A DNA stretch of 5,242 nt from Candidatus Zipacnadia bacterium (GTDB taxonomy: Bacteria > Armatimonadota > Zipacnadia > Zipacnadales > Zipacnadaceae): the NCBI GenBank assembly GCA_029821515.1, contig JALGTD010000125.1, forward strand, positions 1 to 5,242, given 5' to 3'. A program made the translations under genes and the position numbers. The notes under the pieces were generated by a model, which ran no database searches, was not told the DNA's origin, and saw only the letters and a list, made by a program, of their open reading frames with translations. Shown piece after piece: positions 1 through 5,242 of this stretch (its first letter is position 1; each line of letters starts with the position of its first letter).

Positions 1-15
1 GGCATAACTGAAATA

Positions 16-714
16 ATGGGAGTCTCAATCGAGCTGATTGGCCTGTGGCTTGCGGCGCGGTTCACCCTGGCCATCTACAGCTTCCTGTATGGCGATAACC
101 CGATTTACAAGTTCTCCGAACACATCTTCGTGGGAGTTTCGGCGGCCTATGGGGCAGCGATTGTCTACCACCAGGCGCTCATCCCCAAGCTGGTGCAGCC
201 GCTGTCTGAGGGTCTGATTCAGCCGCTGCTGGCCAGTGATGTTAGCGCGATAGTGTGGACCAAAGCCTCGCTGGTGATCCCGGGCATACTCGGGATATTG
301 ATCTTCGGCCGGTTTTTTCGGGGCTATCAGTGGCTGTCGCGCTGGCCGATTGCCTTCGTGATGGGGCTCGGTGCGGGCCTGAGCATCCCCCGCTCCATCC
401 AGAGCCTGGTCCTCAAGCAGATGCACGGGACGATGCAGCCGGTCTGGCCGCTGACCGACGGGGGCTTTGACAATCTGCTACTGATAGTCGGGGTCATCTG
501 TACGCTGGCCTATTTCTACTTCTCGCTACCCCATCGCGGCGTTATGGGGTGGCTGTCGCGGGTGGGAATATGGTTTTTGATGATTGGCTTCGGCGCGGGC
601 TTCGGCAACACGGTGATGGCGCGTATTTCGCTGCTGATTGGCCGCCTGGAGTTCCTGTTCTACGAGTGGCTGCCAACCATAGGCATCCATCTGGGCGGGC
701 CAGGCGCGGGCTGA
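16..714 (+). CDS. Uncharacterised multi-pass membrane protein, about six transmembrane helices
   Basis: I cannot assign a function to this 232-residue protein. It is strongly hydrophobic, with likely membrane segments near residues 4-25, 36-54, 84-100, 110-126, 152-170 and 180-203. The loops carry conserved-looking polar or aromatic patches: YGDNPIYKFSEH (25-36), LSRWPIAFVMGLGAG (107-121) before the motif IPRSIQS, and a C-terminal stretch GFGNTVMARISLLIGR (195-210). There is no obvious signal peptide, enzymatic motif or ligand site. From memory it resembles an unnamed family of six-helix proteins seen in several uncultured bacterial phyla, but I could not check this. The ATG at 16 gives a plausible N-in first helix. 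No clear Shine-Dalgarno precedes it, and only 15 upstream bases are visible; TAA at 14-16 overlaps the ATG, so an upstream gene could end there and be coupled. It converges on the pab operon and is probably not functionally linked to it. That it is a real gene is likely; its role is unknown. Confidence 0.82.
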   Translation: MGVSIELIGLWLAARFTLAIYSFLYGDNPIYKFSEHIFVGVSAAYGAAIVYHQALIPKLVQPLSEGLIQPLLASDVSAIVWTKASLVIPGILGILIFGRFFRGYQWLSRWPIAFVMGLGAGLSIPRSIQSLVLKQMHGTMQPVWPLTDGGFDNLLLIVGVICTLAYFYFSLPHRGVMGWLSRVGIWFLMIGFGAGFGNTVMARISLLIGRLEFLFYEWLPTIGIHLGGPGAG

Positions 715-721
715 CCTGCAC

Positions 722-753
722 CCGCTAATATTGCGGTTGCTACTTCTTCTTTT
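722..753 (+). terminator. Weak candidate terminator for the membrane-protein gene
   Basis: Eight bases after the stop codon is a small dyad: CCGC (722-725) pairs with GCGG (733-736) around a self-complementary AATATT with one extra T. A pyrimidine- and T-rich tract (737-753, including CTTCTTCTTTT) follows on the plus strand. The shape suits a weak intrinsic terminator in a convergent gap of 50 bases. The stem is short and the T tract is interrupted, so this is tentative. On the minus strand no T tract follows the dyad, so pabC has no visible terminator here. Confidence 0.25.
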
Positions 754-764
754 GAGCCAAGCGT

Positions 765-1628
765 TCACGCACTGGTTTCTTCGTCAACCAGGCGCCGATA
801 GGCCTGCTGCAACTGCTTGGTGATCTCTCCCGGTTGGCCGCTGCCAATCGGCTCGCCGGCGAAACTGGTCAGAGGCATAACTTCCATCAAGCTATTGGTC
901 AGAAACGCCTCTTCGGCTGCCGAGAGCTGCCCCACGTCCAGATGCGCTTCCGTAAACCGAATTCCTTCAGCAGCGCACAGTTCCAGGACGCAGGCGCGGG
1001 TAATTCCCGGGAGGATTCCTGCCTCAATCGGCGGAGTCAGCACGCGCCCATCGGCGACTATGAATAGATTGCTGGCCGCGGCCTCGGCTAACTGTCCGGA
1101 AGTGTTCAATAAGATAGCTTCGTCGGCGCCGGCGCGCTGCGCGGCGGCCCTGGCCAGCAAATTATCCAGGTAATTTAGCGTCTTCAAGTTAGACAGCAAC
1201 GAATGCTCGTTGCGGCGGGCCTCGGCCAGGACCGCCGACATGCCTTTTTGGTATAGCTCAGCCGGGTAGTTGGAAAGCGGTCGCACCCAGATGATTACCG
1301 AGGGCGTCGAGGCATTCAACTGAGAGGGGCTCCCCCCCACTCCTCGTGTCACGGTCAGGCGGACGTAAGCGGAGGCCAGTGCGCTTTCTTTCAGTGTCTT
1401 CTGAACTGCCGTTTGCAGTTCCTCATCGGTCGTTGGCAGCGCGAGATGGATCCTGTCGGCTGAAGCAGTCAGCCGCTCCAGATGGGCCGGCAGTCGAAAG
1501 GCCTGCCCTGAATACGCCCGCATGGTCTCAAATAAGCCGTCGCCGTACAGGTGTCCGCGGTCCAGACAACTGCACCGGGCCTCTTTGGGTGGAAATATCT
1601 CTCCATCGTGCCAGATGAGTTCAGGCAT
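765..1628 (-). CDS. pabC: Aminodeoxychorismate lyase (class IV PLP aminotransferase family)
   Basis: The likely role is cleavage of 4-amino-4-deoxychorismate to p-aminobenzoate and pyruvate with pyridoxal phosphate, in the cytosolic folate pathway. The 287-residue protein has the full fold-type IV layout: GDGLFETMRAY (29-39); the probable Schiff-base lysine K149 in NLKTLNYLDN (147-156); E182 in GQLAEAAASNLF, which should face the PLP ring nitrogen; the phosphate-binding GILPGITR (204-211); and the late motif FLTNSLMEVMPL (242-253). Length matches the family. The same fold includes branched-chain and D-amino acid aminotransferases, which sequence alone separates poorly; the call rests mainly on its position directly after pabB and pabA. 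Its ATG lies inside the pabA end, giving an 8-base overlap, with a strong Shine-Dalgarno site. A run of seven G (minus strand, 1332-1338) codes for part of GVGGS near residues 96-100. It looks intact. Confidence 0.87.
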   Translation of the reverse strand: MPELIWHDGEIFPPKEARCSCLDRGHLYGDGLFETMRAYSGQAFRLPAHLERLTASADRIHLALPTTDEELQTAVQKTLKESALASAYVRLTVTRGVGGSPSQLNASTPSVIIWVRPLSNYPAELYQKGMSAVLAEARRNEHSLLSNLKTLNYLDNLLARAAAQRAGADEAILLNTSGQLAEAAASNLFIVADGRVLTPPIEAGILPGITRACVLELCAAEGIRFTEAHLDVGQLSAAEEAFLTNSLMEVMPLTSFAGEPIGSGQPGEITKQLQQAYRRLVDEETSA

Positions 1629-2214
1629 CTGCGCCTCCTTTGGGATAAGTCAGGAAATTGCGCAGCAGATCATGGCCCACCTCGGTGAGGATAGCTTCGG
1701 GGTGGAACTGGACGCCTTCAACCGGACAGTCCGCAAAACCCGTATGGCGCAGTCCCATTATTTCGTCCCAGTCGGTGCGGGCGGTAATCTCCAGGCAGTC
1801 CGGAAGGGTATCGGGGTCAACTATTAGCGAATGGTAGCGTGTAGCACGAAAAGGCGAAGGCAGACCTCGCAGCACGCCAGCTCCCTCGTGATAGATCATT
1901 GAGGTTTTTCCGTGCATCAGGCGGGGTCCCCGGATGACCTGCCCTCCAAATACGTGCCCGATGCACTGGTGCCCCAGGCAGACTCCCAGAATCGGTATCT
2001 GCCCGGCGAACTCGGTGATTACCTGATTGCTAATGCCCGCCTCCAGTGGAGTACAGGGTCCCGGCGAGATGATGATATGGGACACAGAAAGCTCGCGAAT
2101 ATCAGCACAATCAAGGGCGTCATTGCGGTAGACCAGTGGCTCCCAGCCCAGTTCGCCCACGTATTGATACAGGTTATAGACAAACGAGTCATAGTTATCT
2201 ATGAGCAATACCAT
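1621..2214 (-). CDS. pabA: Glutamine amidotransferase subunit of aminodeoxychorismate synthase (PabA/TrpG family)
   Basis: This 197-residue class I glutaminase releases ammonia from glutamine and passes it to PabB. The start MVLLIDNYDSFVYNL is typical of PabA/TrpG. The nucleophile is C79 in GVCLGHQ (77-83), and the triad is completed by H171 and E173 in FHPE. The oxyanion-strand motif reads SPGPCTPLEAGIS (50-62); the C-T-P form and the downstream MHGKTS (100-105) and TRYHSL (125-130) match PabA proteins I remember from Escherichia coli and Bacillus. The residues of a working glutaminase are all present. In bacteria with one copy, the same subunit can also serve anthranilate synthase; no trp genes are visible here, so that stays open. 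It starts 5 bases after the pabB stop with only a weak Shine-Dalgarno (GGGAT further upstream), suggesting coupling to pabB, and its last 8 bases overlap pabC. Confidence 0.93.
   Translation of the reverse strand: MVLLIDNYDSFVYNLYQYVGELGWEPLVYRNDALDCADIRELSVSHIIISPGPCTPLEAGISNQVITEFAGQIPILGVCLGHQCIGHVFGGQVIRGPRLMHGKTSMIYHEGAGVLRGLPSPFRATRYHSLIVDPDTLPDCLEITARTDWDEIMGLRHTGFADCPVEGVQFHPEAILTEVGHDLLRNFLTYPKGGADA
1634..1640 (-). promoter_or_regulatory. Ribosome binding site of pabC
   Basis: On the minus strand AAGGAGG lies within the last codons of pabA (YPKGG), 5 bases before the pabC ATG at 1628. It is the strongest Shine-Dalgarno match in the block and fixes the pabC start. Because it sits inside pabA, pabC translation can combine coupling from pabA with direct initiation. 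Confidence 0.8.
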
Positions 2215-2219
2215 AGCTG

Positions 2220-3677
2220 TCAGATCCCGTAAGCCCGGCGAGAGTCCGGCACCTCGCGTAGTGCCTCAGCGAGCCCTTTACCCTTGTCCAGCGTTTCCTG
2301 ATACTCGGCGGCGGGCTGTGAGTCGGCGACGATACCGCCGCCGACCTGGTAGTAAGCGTTGCCGCCTGTGGCAATGATGGTGCGAATCACAATGCTGAGT
2401 TGCATCTGGCCGGCGAAGCCCAGGTATCCGATATCGCCGGTGTAGACGCCGCGCTGGGTCGGTTCCAGCTCGTCTATAATCTCCATAGAGCGCACCTTAG
2501 GCGCGCCGGTAATTGAGCCGCCCGGAAAGACTGCCCGCATCAGATCAATGTTGTCACAGCCCTCGGCTAACTGGCCGGTCACTGTGGCCACCAGATGGTG
2601 AACCGTAGGATAGCTTTCCAGTACCGTCAATTCGGGGACGCGGACAGTGCCGAACCGACAGACCCGGCCCAGATCATTGCGCTCCAGGTCAAGGATCATC
2701 ATCAGCTCGGCCTTGTCCTTTTCACTGTCGAGAAGCTCCTGAGCCAGACGCTGGTCTTCTTCGGGGGTATCACCACGCGATCGGGTGCCCTTGATGGGGC
2801 GCGTTTGCACCCAGCCATCGCTCACCTCCAGGAACTTCTCCGGCGAGGCGCTGACCACCTGGCCGCTGCCATAATCCAGATAGGCGGCAAAGGACGCTGG
2901 ATTGATCTGGCGCAGGCGCACATACAGTTCCCACGGATTTATCTGCAGGGGGACCTGGAATCGCTGCGAAATGTTGGCCTGGAAGATGTCGCCGGCAGCG
3001 ATATATTCCTTGGTCTGGCTTACAGCAGCCAGGTATTCTTCGCGGGAAAAATTGCTCTGCAGGTTTGCGGAGGTTGCTGGTAGATGGGAGTTAATAACTG
3101 GTTCACTGGCTGACCGCACCCGCTCAATCATATCTTCGGCGCGTGCCTGGGCCTGTTTTCGGCGTTTGGGGCCTGCGGAAGCCGGCAAGCCGGTGCTCAG
3201 GACGTAACCGACCTGAGTGGCCTCGTCATAGGCGTATATCACATCGTAGAGCGCCATATACAGGTCGGGCATAGCGATATCGTCAACGGTCGTGCGCGGC
3301 AAATCCTCAATGAAGTGGCACAGATCATAGCCAAAATATCCCACCGCACCACCGCAGAAAGGGGTGGGAGCCTCCGCTGGGGGTAGTGCGTAGCGTTTCA
3401 TCATCTGCTGCAAGGCAGTAAAGGGGTCGCCCTGCGTGATTGTTGTCCTCCTGTGGTCGGTGATGGTAATCTGGCTGCCCTTGCTTGTAATCACCGCGAA
3501 GGGATCGCCGCCGGCATAGGAGTAGCGGCCGTAGTGGTCCATAACCATTGCACTGTCGAGCAGGAAGGGATGAGGTTGGCTCTGAAGCGCACTGCACACC
3601 AGGTGCGCCGGAGGCCCATCGGGCAGCTCAGCGATGAGTAAATCTCCTGACCAGGTTGTCGGAGTAGTCAATGGCAT
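2220..3677 (-). CDS. pabB: Aminodeoxychorismate synthase component I (chorismate-binding subunit)
   Basis: This protein uses ammonia from PabA to convert chorismate to 4-amino-4-deoxychorismate, the first committed step to p-aminobenzoate. From the chosen ATG it has 485 residues, usual for the family. The N-terminal domain shows LLDSA (39-43) and GRYSYAGGDPF (50-60). The chorismate-binding domain runs from about residue 210 to 470: GDIFQANISQRF (229-240), PIKGTRSRG (294-302), ERNDLGR (332-338), YPTVHHLVATVTG (356-368), FPGGSITGAPK (384-394), GGGIVADSQPAAEYQET (446-462). Lysine at 296 in PIKGT is the ADC synthase form; anthranilate synthases usually have PIAGT. The frame is open further upstream to 3770, but that would overlap ychF by 74 bases with no family-like sequence, so I take the ATG at 3677, 19 bases after the ychF stop. 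No Shine-Dalgarno is seen; a hairpin abuts the ATG. Confidence 0.93.
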   Translation of the reverse strand: MPLTTPTTWSGDLLIAELPDGPPAHLVCSALQSQPHPFLLDSAMVMDHYGRYSYAGGDPFAVITSKGSQITITDHRRTTITQGDPFTALQQMMKRYALPPAEAPTPFCGGAVGYFGYDLCHFIEDLPRTTVDDIAMPDLYMALYDVIYAYDEATQVGYVLSTGLPASAGPKRRKQAQARAEDMIERVRSASEPVINSHLPATSANLQSNFSREEYLAAVSQTKEYIAAGDIFQANISQRFQVPLQINPWELYVRLRQINPASFAAYLDYGSGQVVSASPEKFLEVSDGWVQTRPIKGTRSRGDTPEEDQRLAQELLDSEKDKAELMMILDLERNDLGRVCRFGTVRVPELTVLESYPTVHHLVATVTGQLAEGCDNIDLMRAVFPGGSITGAPKVRSMEIIDELEPTQRGVYTGDIGYLGFAGQMQLSIVIRTIIATGGNAYYQVGGGIVADSQPAAEYQETLDKGKGLAEALREVPDSRRAYGI

Positions 3678-3691
3678 ACGGCTGTAGCCGT
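3678..3691 (-). promoter_or_regulatory. Perfect hairpin directly before the pabB start codon
   Basis: The minus strand reads ACGGCT-AC-AGCCGT, a perfect 14-base dyad ending at the base before the pabB ATG (3677). As RNA it could form a five-pair, GC-rich stem (ACGGC/GCCGU) with a UACA loop. The ychF stop codon (3699-3697) lies just upstream, so ribosomes ending on ychF would run into the hairpin. It takes the place of a Shine-Dalgarno site, which is absent. The dyad is visible in the sequence; a role in coupling ychF to pabB translation is inference. Confidence 0.4.
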
Positions 3692-3696
3692 TTCGG

Positions 3697-4755
3697 TTAT
3701 CGAGTAAAGCGGATATACAGGATGTCGCCGTCCTGGACTGGATAGTCACGCCCCTCCAGGCGCACCGCACCGGCCTCCCGACAGGCAGCCATTGAGCCGT
3801 GCTCGTTCAGAGCCTCGAAGGGGACAACTTCGGCGCGGACAAAGCCACTTGCCATGTCGCTGTGGATTTTGCCGGCGGCCTGCAGGGCAGTAGTCCCCTG
3901 GGAGATCGTCCAGGCATGCGCCTCGTTTTCGTTCACCGTAAAGAAGGTGATAACATCCAGCAACTCGTAAGCGGTGCGGATGAAGCGGTCCCGTCCGGGC
4001 TGGGAGAGGCCGAAGTCCGTTAGAAAGTCAGCCCGCTCAGCAGGCGGGAGCTGGGCAATCTCATCTTCGAGTTCGGCGCACAAGCTGATCGTTGCCAGGC
4101 CCTGTTCTTCCGCCAACTGGCAGGCCCCGCCGGCAGCCTCTCCGTCCAGGTCATCTTCAGCTACATTGAAAACAGCCAGCAGCGGCCTCATTGTCAGCAG
4201 CGAAAAGCCGTGCAGCAGCTTCGCTTCTTCATCAGTGAACTCCTCGTCCAGCAGACGCTGGCCGCCAGCCAGGTGCTGCCGGCAGCGGGACAGTATTTTT
4301 TGCTCCCACTTCTCGTGCTGACTTAGGTCGCCGTATTTGCTCTCCAGCTTGCGCAGGCGACGCTCGACAATGGTCAGATCGGTCAGCGACATCTCCAGCA
4401 GCACGGTTTCCAGGTCGCTTTTTGGGTCCAGAGGCTGGCCGCGATGGTCCAGCTCCCCGAAGCACTGCACAGTAATGCCGAACGCATCGGCGTCTCCGGC
4501 TACCTTGACCAATTGAAGTTCCTCGCCGGCACCGCTGTCGCCGCTGTGCAGGGCCAGCAGGTCCACGAAGGTAACCTCCGGCTGGACCATACCAGCGGGC
4601 TGGCACAGCTCGTAGATGCGCTCGGTGCGAGCATCGGGCACCGACACCACTGCAATCTGGGAGTCCCGGCCGTGCGGCTCAGCCCGCTGGCCGCTGAGTA
4701 GGCGGAAACAAGTGCTTTTGCCGCTGCCGGGTAGTCCGACCAGTCCGATCTTCAT
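3697..4755 (-). CDS. ychF: Divergent YchF/OLA1-type P-loop ATPase (DUF933 C-terminal domain)
   Basis: YchF proteins are TRAFAC-class nucleotidases that prefer ATP and associate with ribosomes and stress responses. The 352-residue product keeps the family outline: MKIGLVGLPGSGKST with P-loop 7-15; a helical coiled-coil insert (about 115-185, LETVLLEMSLTDLTIVERRL and onward); NVAE (197-200), the NxxE form linked to ATP preference; and a C-terminal TGS-like/DUF933 part with ITFFTVNENEAHAW (269-282), GTTALQAAGKIHSDM (287-301), GFVRAEVVPFE (304-314) and YPVQDGDILYIRF (338-350). It departs from typical YchF in the switches: the P-loop has GSGKST instead of NVGKST, the NYPFCTI-like switch I is missing, and DIAGLVKGA is replaced by DLLALHSGD (65-73), losing the DxxG glycine. 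ATG at 4755 was chosen over an in-frame ATG at 4788 because MKIGLVG is the family start and a Shine-Dalgarno precedes it. An in-frame GTG four codons upstream is a lesser alternative. Whether it hydrolyses nucleotide normally is uncertain. Confidence 0.88.
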   Translation of the reverse strand: MKIGLVGLPGSGKSTCFRLLSGQRAEPHGRDSQIAVVSVPDARTERIYELCQPAGMVQPEVTFVDLLALHSGDSGAGEELQLVKVAGDADAFGITVQCFGELDHRGQPLDPKSDLETVLLEMSLTDLTIVERRLRKLESKYGDLSQHEKWEQKILSRCRQHLAGGQRLLDEEFTDEEAKLLHGFSLLTMRPLLAVFNVAEDDLDGEAAGGACQLAEEQGLATISLCAELEDEIAQLPPAERADFLTDFGLSQPGRDRFIRTAYELLDVITFFTVNENEAHAWTISQGTTALQAAGKIHSDMASGFVRAEVVPFEALNEHGSMAACREAGAVRLEGRDYPVQDGDILYIRFTR

Positions 4756-4765
4756 CTGCTCAGCC

Positions 4766-4771
4766 ACCTCC
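4766..4771 (-). promoter_or_regulatory. Ribosome binding site of the ychF homologue
   Basis: GGAGGT on the minus strand lies 10 bases before the ATG at 4755. The spacing is slightly long but usable, and it supports this start over the in-frame ATG at 4788, which lies upstream of the site, and over the GTG at 4767, which overlaps it. Confidence 0.65.
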
Positions 4772-4840
4772 GCTTGGTTAGTGCCCACAGCTTATTCGCT
4801 CCTGCCGTCGCGCTTTCCTGCATCGAGGAGCAGTAGGGGC

Positions 4841-4860
4841 CATATCACAGTGACTATATG
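4841..4860 (-). promoter_or_regulatory. Imperfect dyad and possible promoter element between tsaC and ychF
   Basis: The 115-base gap (4756-4870) is the only real intergenic space in the minus-strand block. It holds a 20-base element starting CATAT and ending ATATG, with an internal exact dyad TCAC-A-GTGA (plus strand, 4845-4853). On the minus strand TATAGT (4858-4853) resembles a -10 box, but I see no convincing -35 box at the right distance. It could be a promoter with an operator for the ychF-pab transcript or a structure after the tsaC stop; no T tract follows, so an intrinsic terminator is unlikely. The rest of the gap shows nothing else I can name. Confidence 0.22.
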
Positions 4861-4870
4861 ACACCCCAGC

Positions 4871-5242
4871 TTAGTCTGCCTGGCCGGTGATCTGGTCAAG
4901 CTGCTGCCGGCTGATAGGCCCGTCTCTGATGATTTGCGGAGGACTGATGGTCAAATCGAGCACCGTCGAGGATATTCCGCCTGGGCAGCGGCCATCGTCT
5001 ATCAGAAGATCAAGCAAATCTCCGAAAGTCATCAGCACCTGACCGGGTGAAATTGCCTCAGGTTGACCCGACAGATTGGCACTGGTGACCGCTACCGGAA
5101 AGTTGGCCAGGCGCAGCACCCTGCGGGTCAGCTCGTGGTCGGGTACTCGCAGCCCGACGGTCGGCTGGCCCGCCGTAATCAAGTCGGAGATGGCAGGAGA
5201 CTTATGGAGAATGATGGTAAGCGGCCCGGGCCAGAAACGCTC
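4871..5242 (-). CDS. tsaC: Threonylcarbamoyl-AMP synthase, Sua5/YrdC/TsaC family (C-terminal part, cut at window edge)
   Basis: The enzyme makes L-threonylcarbamoyl-AMP from threonine, bicarbonate and ATP for the t6A modification at position 37 of ANN-decoding tRNAs. Only the last 123 residues are visible, and the frame stays open to the right edge. The fragment begins ERFWPGPLTIIL (1-12), the family's conserved FWPGPLT motif. It continues with VGLRVPDH (29-36), VAVTSANLSGQP (50-61) with the SANxSG nucleotide-site motif, and IDDGRCPGGISSTVLDLT (81-98) before the closing RDGPISRQQL (106-115). A short reading from TTG at 5182 is possible but would remove the FWPGPLT segment; that TTG is an internal leucine codon, so the real start lies outside the window. 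The protein ends soon after the YrdC domain, so it is the short form without the extra Sua5 C-terminal domain. It lies upstream of ychF on the same strand; whether they share a transcript is unclear. Confidence 0.92.
   Translation of the reverse strand, partial: ERFWPGPLTIILHKSPAISDLITAGQPTVGLRVPDHELTRRVLRLANFPVAVTSANLSGQPEAISPGQVLMTFGDLLDLLIDDGRCPGGISSTVLDLTISPPQIIRDGPISRQQLDQITGQAD

Noticed and set aside
526..768. Minus-strand 80-codon frame starting at a GTG that overlaps the pabC stop
   Set aside because: The GTGA overlap looks like coupling, but most of the frame is antisense to the membrane-protein gene, and its product is a low-complexity, arginine- and glutamine-rich shadow without recognisable features.
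2595..3083. Plus-strand 162-codon frame inside pabB
   Set aside because: It lies opposite the conserved chorismate-binding domain, where the minus-strand frame has clear family motifs; the plus-strand product resembles nothing.
2220..3677. Anthranilate synthase TrpE as an alternative identity for the chorismate-binding gene
   Set aside because: The motif is PIKGT with the lysine of ADC synthases rather than PIAGT, and a pabC-like lyase follows in the same operon; no trp genes are present.
3678..3770. Upstream extension of pabB by 31 codons, starting at 3770
   Set aside because: It would overlap the end of ychF by 74 bases, its sequence does not look like a PabB N-terminus, and the ATG at 3677 gives a normal family length and start.
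4756..4788. Upstream extension of ychF by 11 codons, starting at 4788
   Set aside because: The family starts at the first beta strand (MKIGLVG), and the GGAGGT site lies between the two ATGs, so it serves the one at 4755.
4871..5182. A complete small protein starting at TTG 5182
   Set aside because: The frame continues upstream to the window edge and encodes the conserved FWPGPLT segment of the Sua5/YrdC family, so this is the end of a longer gene.
1..5242. Mobile elements, CRISPR arrays, tRNA or rRNA genes, and defence or phage modules
   Set aside because: No repeats with regular spacing, transposase motifs, cloverleaf-like sequences or typical defence domains were seen; the genes are housekeeping families plus one unknown membrane protein.

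Overview
The window is an ordinary stretch of bacterial chromosome of moderately high GC (roughly 55-60 % by eye, not computed). Five of its six genes belong to recognised families. No mobile element, CRISPR array, tRNA, rRNA or phage gene is visible. The gene content does not fix the organism. The divergent YchF-type ATPase and the six-helix membrane protein remind me of environmental lineages such as Zixibacteria, Latescibacteria or KSB1, but that is recollection and weak inference.

Layout: one plus-strand gene (16-714) encodes an uncharacterised integral membrane protein of about six helices. A 50-base gap (715-764) with a weak terminator-like dyad separates it from a convergent minus-strand block that fills the rest of the window. 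In transcription order (right to left) that block reads: the C-terminal part of a short Sua5/YrdC/TsaC threonylcarbamoyl-AMP synthase, cut by the window's right edge (4871-5242); a 115-base gap with an imperfect dyad and a good Shine-Dalgarno site; a divergent YchF/DUF933 P-loop ATPase (3697-4755); then pabB (2220-3677), pabA (1621-2214) and pabC (765-1628).

The three pab genes form a complete, tightly packed p-aminobenzoate module. PabA supplies ammonia from glutamine, PabB converts chorismate to 4-amino-4-deoxychorismate (ADC), and PabC eliminates pyruvate to give p-aminobenzoate for folate. The spacings are 19 bases from ychF to pabB, 5 bases from pabB to pabA, and an 8-base overlap from pabA to pabC, so ychF-pabB-pabA-pabC is probably one transcript with translational coupling. 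PabB carries the lysine form of the chorismate-site motif (PIKGT), which favours ADC synthase over anthranilate synthase.

I found no clear new multi-gene system. The points most worth a second look are the YchF homologue, whose switch I and DxxG regions are eroded although its P-loop, NVAE motif and C-terminal domain are intact; a perfect hairpin abutting the pabB start codon, with no Shine-Dalgarno site; and the unnamed membrane protein.
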